This document shows positions 7,330-13,712 of a stretch of DNA of 13,712 nucleotides, piece after piece (position 1 is the first letter of the stretch; each line of letters begins with the position of its first letter). Below the pieces are notes generated by a model, which was not told where the DNA came from, searched no databases, and saw nothing but the letters and a program-made list of their open reading frames with translations. The DNA is from Oscillospiraceae bacterium. GTDB lineage: Bacteria; Bacillota; Clostridia; Oscillospirales; Oscillospiraceae. Both the position numbers and the translations under genes were made by a program. The DNA is taken from NCBI GenBank assembly GCA_020025175.1, contig JAHHSM010000044.1, positions 1-13,712 on the forward strand, written 5' to 3'.

Positions 7330-7349
7330 GATTATCATAGATTATCATA
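7330..7349. repeat. tandem direct repeat of 10 bp
   Basis: Two adjacent exact copies of GATTATCATA (7330-7339, 7340-7349) lie inside a larger inverted repeat, CATGAT (7327-7332) with ATCATG (7349-7354). A 10-bp period puts both copies on the same DNA face, as expected for side-by-side binding of a regulator. Confidence 0.7.
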
Positions 7350-7373
7350 TCATGTAGCAGATTATACAATTTA

Positions 7374-7418
7374 ATGTGGCATTATAATTCTTGAATCGGC
7401 TATTTTAACATGTGGCAT
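7374..7418. repeat. spaced direct repeat ATGTGGCAT
   Basis: Exact 9-bp copies lie at 7374-7382 and 7410-7418, 36 bp start to start. They could be two regulator half-sites or chance; the sequence does not match a motif I know. Confidence 0.5.
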
Positions 7419-7592
7419 GAAGATTTTATTTGATGCTCCTGTAGATGAGCAATATAAAAGCAGTGTGCTTAAGACCGTTATAAAAGGAAATGCTCCCTGA
7501 TCGATCAGCATACTCCAGTTATAAAGTTTTTTGTATAGAAAATTTGTCTTTTTAAGATGCAATAAAACAGCACGAAGTTTCCCTGTATCACA

Positions 7593-7635
7593 CCAAATAT
7601 GAAAAGGTGCATCAGGAGCACCGTATTTCATATGG
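7593..7635 (+). promoter_or_regulatory. 5'UTR hairpin A in front of the activase gene
   Basis: ATATGAAA (7597-7604) pairs with TTTCATAT (7626-7633), and inside it GGTGC (7606-7610) pairs with GCACC (7618-7622) around a 7-nt loop. A small asymmetric internal loop (A against GTA) separates the two helices. CC/GG at 7593-7594 and 7634-7635 can extend the base. The 3' arm uses bases that also form hairpin B, so the two structures exclude each other. Confidence 0.6.
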
Positions 7636-7656
7636 AAATGGAGCCATATCGTGAAA
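7626..7656 (+). promoter_or_regulatory. 5'UTR hairpin B around the ribosome binding site and start codon
   Basis: ATATGG (7630-7635) pairs with CCATAT (7644-7649), placing the only Shine-Dalgarno sequence, GGAG at 7640-7643, in its 8-nt loop. TTTC (7626-7629) can further pair with GAAA just inside the coding region across a 3-nt bulge containing part of the GTG start codon at 7651. Formation of hairpin A would release the start region, so this may be a translational switch. Confidence 0.5.
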
Positions 7657-8559
7657 AATAAAGCAGTTGTAACCAATATTCAGAAATTCAGCGTACATGA
7701 TGGACCAGGGATTCGCAGCATCATCTTTTTTAAAGGATGTCCATTGAAGTGCCAGTGGTGTGCAAATCCTGAGAATATTGATCCAAAACCACAGCTTATG
7801 GTACATAAGAGTAAGTGCATACGATGTGGACGATGCATTGATTCCTGCCCAAGGGGGGCAATCATTGCCGGTGATGAAACGATTCATCTTTTAAGAGATC
7901 GTTGTCAAAACTGTGGAAAATGTGTCAGGGTGTGTACAAGTCAGGCACGCGTGCTGAAGGGTGAGCTTCTTTCGGCTGCTGATGCAAAAAGAGTAGTGGA
8001 TAAAGATGTGCCGTTTTATAAAAATTCTGGAGGCGGCATTACTTTTTCCGGCGGAGAACCAATGCTGCATCCTGATTTTATTATCGATCTTGCAAAAGAA
8101 TATAGAGAGCTGGGGTTAAACTCTGCTGTGGAAACCTGCGGATGTGTACCATGGGAAAATTTTGAAAAAGTAAAGCCATGGGTTGATTTATTTTTATTTG
8201 ATTTAAAATTTATGGATTCCGGCAAGCATAAAGAATTCTGCGGAAGTGGAAATGAATTAATTCTTTCCAATCTACGGAAAATTTGCCAAAGCAATCGTGT
8301 TATTGTTAGAATGCCGATTATACCGGGTATCAATGACACAGAAGAAGATATTGAGCGCGCCGCAGTGTTTTTAAACAATATGAAAGAAAAAATTGAGGCG
8401 ATCCACTGCCTCCCATACCATAATTTCGGTATTTCCAAATATGAAGCGTTGGATATCGATTACAAATTATCCGGTGTAGAAATACCAAAGGCGGAGTATA
8501 TGGAATATATTAAAAAAATGTTTGAGCTGCGTGGTTTGAGTGTACAGATCGGCGGTTAA
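7651..8559 (+). CDS. glycyl radical enzyme activase (radical SAM)
   Basis: This 302-aa enzyme uses S-adenosylmethionine and a [4Fe-4S] cluster to abstract hydrogen from the catalytic glycine of its partner enzyme, creating the glycyl radical. The family N-terminus IQKFSVHDGPGIR is present. The radical SAM cysteines are C30, C34 and C37 (CPLKCQWC), and the SAM-binding GGEP is at 134-137. Between them lies a ferredoxin-like insert with two CxxCxxCxxxC sets: C56/C59/C62/C66 and C85/C88/C91/C95. That insert is typical of activases of CutC, glycerol dehydratase, hydroxyphenylacetate decarboxylase and benzylsuccinate synthase, and is absent from PFL activase. The GTG start at 7651 follows GGAG by 7 bp and gives the expected N-terminus. 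The gene lies before its target enzyme, the order seen in bss operons; most glycyl radical operons place it after. Its translation start is embedded in competing hairpins. Confidence 0.95.
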   Translation: MKNKAVVTNIQKFSVHDGPGIRSIIFFKGCPLKCQWCANPENIDPKPQLMVHKSKCIRCGRCIDSCPRGAIIAGDETIHLLRDRCQNCGKCVRVCTSQARVLKGELLSAADAKRVVDKDVPFYKNSGGGITFSGGEPMLHPDFIIDLAKEYRELGLNSAVETCGCVPWENFEKVKPWVDLFLFDLKFMDSGKHKEFCGSGNELILSNLRKICQSNRVIVRMPIIPGINDTEEDIERAAVFLNNMKEKIEAIHCLPYHNFGISKYEALDIDYKLSGVEIPKAEYMEYIKKMFELRGLSVQIGG

Positions 8560-8673
8560 AAGCATAGAATAAAATCTGATAGCTACTTCAACCAAAACGC
8601 AAAAGGAATGCACAGACTCAACTGAAACCAACTGCAAAAAGCAGGCGTAAATAAACAGAGGAGGTAAAAACAC
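8560..8673 (+). other. spacer between activase and glycyl radical enzyme
   Basis: There is no terminator and no clear promoter, so the two genes are probably co-transcribed. A minor hairpin CTGC-AAAAA-GCAG lies at 8631-8643. The very strong ribosome binding site AGAGGAGGT (8657-8665) should give high translation of the enzyme relative to the activase. Confidence 0.6.
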
Positions 8674-11106
8674 ATGAGTTGCTGCACAACCCCAAACGCT
8701 AAGGTCGGTGAAAGAAAAAAGTGGACAGATGGTGCTACAGAAAGGATCAACAGGCTGAGGGATCAGTATTGGGCAAATAAGCCTGAACTGGATGTCGAAC
8801 GAGCCGTTATATACACACGCGTATATAAAGAAACGGAAGCAGAAGATGTTGTCATCCGGCATGCAAAAGCACTTTTGGCATATATGTCCGAAAAGACGCT
8901 GACAATCGGCAAGGATGAATTGATCGTAGGAACAGAGGGTAAGAAAAACAGGTCTGCGGTGGTCTGTCCTGAAATTTGTTACCAGTGGGCAGAAGCTGAG
9001 CTTGACACAATGGCAACAAGACCGCAAGATCCCTATATCATTTCCGAAGAAAGCAAAGAGATTTTAAAAAATGTGGTTTTTCCCTATTGGCATGGCAAAT
9101 CAATGGAAGATTACTTCTTTGCAAATATGAGCGATGAATTAAAAAATATTGGTTTGGGTACGAATATTGTCTTCGGAGATGCAAAATCTGCAACTGGCGG
9201 CGGTGAGTGGTCGGTAGGGTTCCATAATATTGTTCTGAAAAAAGGCTTCAAGGGTGTACGGGATGAAGCGGAAGCATATCTTGCGGCATTGGATCGAACA
9301 GACCCTACAACCTGGAATAAGGTTAAATTCTATGAAGCTGTGATTATTACATGTGAGGCAGCAAGAGTATTGGGCGAAAGATACGGAAACTATGCTGAAG
9401 AATTGGCAGCAGCAGAAAGTGATCCTGTAAGAAAAGCAGAGCTGCTCAAGATTGCAGACGTTTGCAGGACTGTTCCTTACAATCCGCCTAAGAGTTTTCA
9501 TGAAGCGGTTCAGGCTGTGTGGCTGACTCAGATTATGATTTGGGGCGATGAAAATCAGCAGGCTTGCTGCATTGCACGGCCGGATCAATTTCTGTATCCA
9601 TTCTATAAGGCAGATATTGAAAAGGGCATCTTAACACAGCAGGAGGCACAGGAGCTTCTGGAGTGCCTGTGGATCAAACTGGCAGAGTATATCTATGTCG
9701 TATCCGAAGATGGTGCATCGTATTATTCCGGTTATATTTCTTTCTGCGGCGTTACTTTGGGCGGCGTTGATGACAACGGAAATGATGCAGTCAATCCGTT
9801 GTCGTATATGATGCTCCAGTGCACGATGGATCTTAGAATGCATACGCCAACCATCAACGTTAGAGTCAATAAGAAAACTTCAGACGAATTTTTGATGAAG
9901 GTTTGCGATCTGGTGAAGCTGGGTACCGGGCAGCCTGCAATTTTCTTTGATGAAACTGCATTTAAGATTTTAGAAAGAAGAGGTGTTCCGCTGGAGGAAG
10001 CGTATAACTGGTCTGTAGGCGGCTGTATAGAGCCTTATCCTGCCGGCAAGTCGCATATGTGGGCAGAGGGATGCAGATACAGCCATGCAATTGCAGTTGA
10101 ATGGGCACTTTTTAACGGCTATACAAAATATTGGAAGAGGGATATCGGCGTAAAAACGGGGGATCCGAGGACGTTTGATACATATGAGAAATTTGAGAAT
10201 GCTGTTAAGGCGCAGTTGGCATATTTGATTAAAATGTCTGTTGCTAATACGCATGTATCGGAGCAGGCACATATGAAGCGTTTGCCGAAAACTGTTCGTT
10301 CGATTTGCACTGAGGGCTGCTTGGAGAGCGGAACAGACTGCTTGTTCGGCGGTGCTGTATATAATAACGGTCCCGGTTTGGAAACGACCGGTCTTGCTGA
10401 TTTGGTTGACTCAATGGCAGCTGTTAAAAAGTTAGTTTATGAGGATAAAGTGTTTACAATGGATCAGCTTGTTACGATGCTTGATCAGAATTTTGTTGGA
10501 TATGAAGCTGAACGGCAGCAGCTGATCAATGATGCGCCCAAGTGGGGAAATGATGATGAATATGTGGATCAGATTGCAAAAGATATGGTGGATTATTGCT
10601 ATGAAGTCACATCGCAGTATAAAAATGCATTGGGCTATAGTTTTGTAACCGGCGCTGTTCCGGTTATTGCCAATATTCCTCATGGACAAGTGACTTGCGC
10701 ACTGCCTTCCGGCAGAAAAGAAGGTGCAGGTCTTGCTGATGGTATTTCACCCTTTGGCGGGTATGATAAAAACGGTCCTACTGCCATTATGAAATCGGTT
10801 TGTTCCATTGATCATTCCAAGGCAGGCTGCGGCAATCTTCTCAATATGAAATTAAGTCCTTCTTTACTGGAAACCGAGCAGGACAAGAAGAATTTGATTG
10901 CACTGCTTAGAACAGAGGGAGAATTGGGCGGCTATCATGTGCAGTTTAATGTTATTTCTACGGATGTCCTGCGGGATGCACAAAAAAATCCCCAGAACTA
11001 TAACGATTTGTTGGTGCGTGTTGCAGGGTATAGTGCTTACTTTGTGGAGCTGCGCCCCGATGCACAGCAGGCAATCATCGACCGCACCGAGCTTTCTCAC
11101 TGGTAA
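8674..11106 (+). CDS. glycyl radical enzyme (PFL-like), substrate unassigned
   Basis: This 810-aa oxygen-sensitive enzyme uses a protein glycyl radical to start radical chemistry on a small organic substrate. The thiyl-radical cysteine is C451 in GGCIEP with the usual E453 two residues on. The radical glycine is G785 in RVAGYSAYF near the C-terminus, followed by a final IIDRTE helix. Length and both loops fit the non-PFL branch (glycerol/propanediol dehydratase, CutC, HypD, arylacetate decarboxylases, fumarate-adding enzymes). The GHxxPD-like motif I expect before the conserved LKxGFKG strand in dehydratase/CutC-type enzymes is not there: residues 178-183 read EWSVGF before VLKKGFKG (187-194). 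The RPQDPY segment (116-121) and the RVAGYSAYFVEL end feel closest to aryl-acetate decarboxylase or fumarate-adding members, but those using a small subunit have its gene adjacent and none is here. A decarboxylase or C-C lyase acting on an aromatic or bulky acid is my tentative guess; a novel reaction is quite possible. Confidence 0.93.
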   Translation: MSCCTTPNAKVGERKKWTDGATERINRLRDQYWANKPELDVERAVIYTRVYKETEAEDVVIRHAKALLAYMSEKTLTIGKDELIVGTEGKKNRSAVVCPEICYQWAEAELDTMATRPQDPYIISEESKEILKNVVFPYWHGKSMEDYFFANMSDELKNIGLGTNIVFGDAKSATGGGEWSVGFHNIVLKKGFKGVRDEAEAYLAALDRTDPTTWNKVKFYEAVIITCEAARVLGERYGNYAEELAAAESDPVRKAELLKIADVCRTVPYNPPKSFHEAVQAVWLTQIMIWGDENQQACCIARPDQFLYPFYKADIEKGILTQQEAQELLECLWIKLAEYIYVVSEDGASYYSGYISFCGVTLGGVDDNGNDAVNPLSYMMLQCTMDLRMHTPTINVRVNKKTSDEFLMKVCDLVKLGTGQPAIFFDETAFKILERRGVPLEEAYNWSVGGCIEPYPAGKSHMWAEGCRYSHAIAVEWALFNGYTKYWKRDIGVKTGDPRTFDTYEKFENAVKAQLAYLIKMSVANTHVSEQAHMKRLPKTVRSICTEGCLESGTDCLFGGAVYNNGPGLETTGLADLVDSMAAVKKLVYEDKVFTMDQLVTMLDQNFVGYEAERQQLINDAPKWGNDDEYVDQIAKDMVDYCYEVTSQYKNALGYSFVTGAVPVIANIPHGQVTCALPSGRKEGAGLADGISPFGGYDKNGPTAIMKSVCSIDHSKAGCGNLLNMKLSPSLLETEQDKKNLIALLRTEGELGGYHVQFNVISTDVLRDAQKNPQNYNDLLVRVAGYSAYFVELRPDAQQAIIDRTELSHW

Positions 11107-11179
11107 ATCCGAATACGATTTCAGATAATTTGTAGGAGTATTTTGAGCTTTATTTAAAAATCACCGTCCAGTTAAATGA

Positions 11180-11225
11180 AAAACCTCCAGTGCGGTATAG
11201 GGATTCAGACCGCATTGGAGGTTTT
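11180..11225 (+). terminator. intrinsic terminator after the glycyl radical enzyme
   Basis: A 17-bp stem (11180-11196 with 11209-11225, one G-T wobble) encloses the 12-nt loop 11197-11208. The stem begins with AAAA and ends with TTTT, so it can terminate in both directions. It closes the activase-enzyme operon 73 bp after the stop codon and separates it from the ANTAR/kinase unit. Confidence 0.9.
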
Positions 11226-11417
11226 ATCAGGATTATAAAAATTGAAGCGGCTAAATGGGAATTGACTGGTGCACTACCTTTTAAAGTAGCAGATCAAAAG
11301 GCGTTGCAGAGGCCATATTGTGCATTCATATACATAAGAAAAGGTGCAGAGACAATCTTAGTTACGTTCTAACAATAGCACTTATTCTACATTAGTAAAA
11401 AGATGGAAATATGTTGC
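11226..11417. other. gene-free stretch after the terminator
   Basis: I see no gene: a short frame at 11190-11372 starts inside the terminator and lacks a ribosome binding site. A near-palindrome CTACCTTTTAAAGTAG lies near 11274-11289. No terminator or RNA gene is recognised. Confidence 0.5.
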
Positions 11418-11445
11418 TTTACAAGACGGTGCGTGCTAATATAAT
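11418..11445 (+). promoter_or_regulatory. sigma-A-type promoter of the ANTAR/kinase operon
   Basis: -35 TTTACA (11418-11423, five of six consensus) and a perfect -10 TATAAT (11440-11445) are 16 bp apart. An alternative register, TTGCTT (11414-11419) with 17 bp to TAATAT (11437-11442) preceded by TGC, overlaps it. Either predicts a leader of about 95-100 nt before the ATG at 11549, giving the regulators a housekeeping promoter of their own. Confidence 0.75.
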
Positions 11446-11483
11446 TTGTGAAAAAATATAGGAGCGTACGGCACTTTTATGCA

Positions 11484-11504
11484 GAAGAATTCTTCGGTGA
11501 CCGA
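11484..11504. repeat. two abutting small palindromes in the regulator leader
   Basis: GAAGAATTCTTC (11484-11495) is a perfect 12-bp palindrome, and TCGGT-G-ACCGA (11494-11504) overlaps it by two bases. As RNA they give two very short adjacent hairpins. Neither has the six-base A--G-- loop of an ANTAR target, so an ANTAR site is not supported here. Confidence 0.4.
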
Positions 11505-11548
11505 TACTTTTGACGATGTTGGGATGAGCGGAGCATAGGGGGTATACC

Positions 11549-12121
11549 ATGTATCGAGTTGTGGTTGTTGATGATGAGGTTTTAATACGTATGTATATTC
11601 GAGAAATCCTTGAAAACAATGGCTATGAAGTGGTTGGTGAAGCAGAGGATGGTCTGGATGCGATCAATGTATGTAGAGAACAGCAACCGGATTTTGTAAT
11701 CCTTGACATCAGTATGCCGATTTTAAGCGGTTTGGAAGCGGCTAAAGTCATCAATGAGGAAAAATTAGCTGGATTTATTATTATTTTAACTGCTTATCGT
11801 GATAAGGAAATTGCGAAAAGAGCAGTGGATATTGATGTGATGGGATATGTTGTAAAACCAGTGGATGAAGATGTGTTGATGCCTGCCATCGAAATAGCTC
11901 TGCACAAATATAATCAAATTAATAAAATGAAAAAAGAATTTGATAAAACAAAAGAAGCATTAGATGACAGAAAATATATTGATCGGGCAAAGGGAATGCT
12001 TATGGATCGCAGAAAGATAACGGAAAAAGAAGCGTATGTTTATATCCGAAAACTGGCGATGGACAAAGGAAATTCCATGGTGGAAATATCTAAGATGCTT
12101 TTGAAAGCGTACGATGGGTAA
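11549..12121 (+). CDS. ANTAR-domain response regulator (antiterminator, EutV/PdtaR type)
   Basis: This 190-aa regulator is a phospho-switched RNA-binding protein that prevents transcription termination in target leaders. The receiver domain (about 1-120) is intact: D8-D9, phospho-acceptor D53 (ILDISMP), T81 and K103 before P104. A helical linker (about 120-138) leads to the ANTAR domain (about 139-188), recognised by DRAKGMLMDRRKITEKEAY and the following YIRKLAMDKGNSMVEISKMLL. ANTAR proteins bind paired RNA hairpins with six-base loops when dimerised by phosphorylation. AGGGGGT (11537-11543) fixes the ATG at 11549. The next gene, 60 bp downstream, encodes its kinase. The likely regulon is the adjacent glycyl radical operon or genes to the right. 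I did not find a convincing tandem ANTAR-hairpin pair in the window. Confidence 0.94.
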   Translation: MYRVVVVDDEVLIRMYIREILENNGYEVVGEAEDGLDAINVCREQQPDFVILDISMPILSGLEAAKVINEEKLAGFIIILTAYRDKEIAKRAVDIDVMGYVVKPVDEDVLMPAIEIALHKYNQINKMKKEFDKTKEALDDRKYIDRAKGMLMDRRKITEKEAYVYIRKLAMDKGNSMVEISKMLLKAYDG

Positions 12122-12181
12122 TTTTGGCTTTGTATGCCGAGGAAAAGTTGTTGGATGTGGAAATTGGAGGAGGTGAGTATC

Positions 12182-13624
12182 GTGCAGGATGATTTATCAA
12201 CGGAATTGAAAGATAGATTGCTGATTGATTTGGTTCGTTCCAGTACGAATTTGACGGAAGAAGATATCCGTCTTCTTTTGGAAGTATCACACGCATTGCC
12301 GGCAATCAGCAATTTGGAAAATGGTGATACTTATATCAATGTCTTAACGCAGAGCGGAAAATCCATGGTTATTGCGCAATACAGATATCCCTATAGTGAT
12401 CTATATAAGCGAAATATTATTGGTGGTATCGTCGAAAAGGCAGATGAACCGGCCGTATATCGTGCATTGGAGTATGGTATTTCTGGTCGCGGACTAATTG
12501 GAATTATAGATGAAGGTCGTGTTGTAGTCCGACATACTGTTAGTCCGATTTATAACGACAAGCAAAGGGTTATCGGAACATTAACTTATGAGTATCCCAA
12601 TGACCGCAGTTCGGATACAGAACCCATAAGGTTGAGAAATAAAACAGAAGGAAAGTCCGTTTTTATTCGTGGAGAAATAGATAAGGTTGCTGGTTATATG
12701 CAAGATAGTTTATTGATTTTCGATAAAAACAATATATGCATATTTGCAAATGAGAAGGCTGAAAAGCTCTATTATGGAATTGGATATCAGGAATCTATTG
12801 TAGGTCAGGAGTATAAAGATCTGCAGCTTTTTGAATACAATCAAAAGGATATTGTCAAAGGGTGCGGCGCCATAAAAAATGACGTCAAAATTGGCGATTA
12901 TTTCTTTGAGGAAAGCATTAGTATTATATGGGAAGATGGCGCTTATGAGGGAACAGCAGTTATTCTTCAAGATAAAACAAGAATCCGCCAAATGGAGGAT
13001 GAAATCGCTTATCGCATTGCATCGATCAATGAAATTCATCATCGAGTGAAAAATAATTTACAGACAATTATCAGTTTAGTTGGTTTAGAGGCTGCACAGA
13101 CGAAAAATGAAGAGGTAAAAGCATTTTCAAAAACAATTATCAGTCGTATTTGCAGCATCAGTGTAACATATGATTTGCTTGCACACACGGGAACAGATTA
13201 TGTGAATTTGAAAACAATGTTGATCCGTGTAGTTGACAGCTCGTTGGAAAGCAGTAATGCATGTGGATGCAAGGTTCGTGCAAATGTTGGCGGGGATGAC
13301 CTCGAGTTGACTGCAAGTGTGGCATCGACGGTTGCTTTGATTGTGAATGAACTGGTGCAAAATAGTTTAAAATATGCGTTTGATCGGTGTGCCGAAGGAA
13401 CGATCTGGATGCGCATTGAAAAGGGTGAGGAATATTCCTGGATCACGGTGCGAGATGATGGATGTGGCTTCGATCATAAAATAGAGAAAAAAATTGGCAG
13501 TGGTTTGGGATTGAAGCTGGTTGACAGTTTGGTGAAATCGAGTTTAAAAGGTGAGATTAGTGTCATCAGCAGTGATCAGGGAACGGCAACGCGTTTTTCA
13601 TTCCGAAATGTTACAAAGAAATAA
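12182..13624 (+). CDS. soluble HisKA_2 sensor kinase, EutW/PdtaS type
   Basis: This 480-aa cytosolic kinase phosphorylates the ANTAR regulator encoded just upstream. The N-terminal segment (about 10-140) matches the GAF-like H_kinase_N domain of PdtaS/EutW kinases, with the AQYRYPYSDLY strand-loop and the VVRHTVSPIYNDKQRVIGTL end. A PAS domain (about 165-265) follows, beginning with DSLLIFDKNNICIFANEKAE. The HisKA_2 phospho-acceptor motif IHHRVKNNLQ has its likely active His at 287. The ATPase domain has N-box NELVQNSLKYAF, G1 DDGCGF and G2 GSGLGLKLV. There are no membrane segments, so the signal is intracellular, plausibly the substrate or product of the glycyl radical pathway. I chose GTG at 12182 because GGAGGAGGTGA (12166-12176) precedes it at the right distance. 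The ATG at 12134 would add 16 residues, including the strong ribosome binding site as code, and has none of its own. Confidence 0.93.
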   Translation: MQDDLSTELKDRLLIDLVRSSTNLTEEDIRLLLEVSHALPAISNLENGDTYINVLTQSGKSMVIAQYRYPYSDLYKRNIIGGIVEKADEPAVYRALEYGISGRGLIGIIDEGRVVVRHTVSPIYNDKQRVIGTLTYEYPNDRSSDTEPIRLRNKTEGKSVFIRGEIDKVAGYMQDSLLIFDKNNICIFANEKAEKLYYGIGYQESIVGQEYKDLQLFEYNQKDIVKGCGAIKNDVKIGDYFFEESISIIWEDGAYEGTAVILQDKTRIRQMEDEIAYRIASINEIHHRVKNNLQTIISLVGLEAAQTKNEEVKAFSKTIISRICSISVTYDLLAHTGTDYVNLKTMLIRVVDSSLESSNACGCKVRANVGGDDLELTASVASTVALIVNELVQNSLKYAFDRCAEGTIWMRIEKGEEYSWITVRDDGCGFDHKIEKKIGSGLGLKLVDSLVKSSLKGEISVISSDQGTATRFSFRNVTKK

Positions 13625-13692
13625 AAATTTTCCGAGTCATCTAAAGATATAATCTCCAATTTATTCAAAGTGCATAAAAATTTTTTAACCCG

Positions 13693-13698
13693 TTGACA
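13693..13698 (+). promoter_or_regulatory. consensus -35 hexamer at the right edge
   Basis: TTGACA, a perfect -35, lies 69 bp after the kinase stop. The window ends before a -10 could be seen. It suggests a further + strand transcription unit to the right, possibly one controlled by the ANTAR pair. Confidence 0.3.
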
Positions 13699-13712
13699 AA
13701 GTTAATGGAAAT

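Larger units (their letters stand above)
7269..7650 (+). promoter_or_regulatory. long repeat-rich leader region of the glycyl radical operon
   Basis: These 382 bp contain no convincing gene but much structure. There is a tandem direct repeat GATTATCATA at 7330-7349 bounded by CATGAT/ATCATG inverted repeats, and ATGTGGCAT at 7374-7382 and 7410-7418. GTTATAAA occurs at 7477-7484 and 7518-7525, 41 bp apart, flanking a 12-bp perfect palindrome CTGATCGATCAG (7497-7508). Two competing hairpins end at the start codon. A weak promoter reading is possible: -35 CTGATC (7497-7502), 17 bp, -10 TATAAA (7520-7525), whose -35 would overlap the palindrome. Transcription start is uncertain. Confidence 0.5.

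Noticed and set aside
7327..7349. CRISPR-like repeats in the leader
   Set aside because: There are only two 10-bp copies with no spacers; this is a tandem repeat, not an array.
8631..8643. CTGC-AAAAA-GCAG hairpin before the enzyme as an ANTAR site or attenuator
   Set aside because: The loop has five bases, all A, without the A1/G4 pattern; there is no T-run and no partner hairpin.
8467..9027. 186-codon minus-strand frame opposite the start of the glycyl radical enzyme
   Set aside because: It is antisense to a certain gene, has no recognisable protein features, and is explained by codon bias of the opposite strand.
11190..11372. 60-codon + strand frame after the glycyl radical enzyme
   Set aside because: It begins inside the intrinsic terminator stem and has no ribosome binding site.

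Overview
The window looks like a chromosomal accessory segment of an anaerobic low-to-mid GC Firmicute, most likely a gut-type Clostridia. The reasons are strong AGGAGG-type ribosome binding sites, a BceAB-like ABC/two-component module, an oxygen-sensitive glycyl radical enzyme with its radical-SAM activase, and an ANTAR antitermination regulator paired with a HisKA_2 kinase. All convincing genes are on the + strand. Composition is patchy: the permease gene is visibly GC-rich (34 of 60 bases in 4201-4260), while the left edge (21 of 60 in 181-240) and the last kinase (16 of 60 in 13021-13080) are AT-rich. This suggests blocks of different history.

Layout. (1) 1-769: the possible tail of a gene entering from the left, a 116-aa protein resembling small toxin-immunity proteins, then about 300 bp with no intact gene. 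(2) 770-5874: a compact operon of OmpR-type response regulator, single-TM histidine kinase, ABC ATPase and a 917-aa double-FtsX permease. Each gene pair overlaps by 4 bp except kinase/ATPase, where a gap holds three GTCAY direct repeats at an exact 11-bp period upstream of a -10 box: the probable response-regulator operator. The module probably senses and expels, or relieves, an antimicrobial peptide or cell-envelope stress. (3) 5875-6557: stem-loops, a doubtful 56-codon ORF and a very good intrinsic terminator (6193-6224). (4) 6558-7268: a LytTR-type regulator whose receiver domain lacks the phospho-acceptor Asp (Glu instead) and one acidic-pocket Asp (Val instead). (5) 7269-11225: a 382-bp leader rich in repeats and alternative hairpins, then the glycyl radical enzyme activase, the glycyl radical enzyme (810 aa; Cys451, Glu453, Gly785) and an intrinsic terminator. 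(6) 11418-13624: a promoter, an ANTAR response regulator and a soluble H_kinase_N/PAS/HisKA_2 kinase, the arrangement of EutV/EutW and PdtaR/PdtaS. A consensus -35 (TTGACA) near the right edge hints at another transcription unit.

The most interesting unit is regions 4-6: a glycyl radical enzyme of unassigned substrate flanked by two unusual regulators, one apparently phosphorylation-independent DNA-binding LytTR protein and one RNA-binding antitermination pair. I infer that substrate sensing by the cytosolic kinase controls expression of the enzyme or of a neighbouring pathway. The enzyme's reaction cannot be assigned from sequence reading alone. It lacks the GHxxPD-like motif I expect in diol dehydratase/CutC-type members, has no small-subunit gene next to it, and its C-terminal radical loop resembles that of aryl-substrate enzymes.
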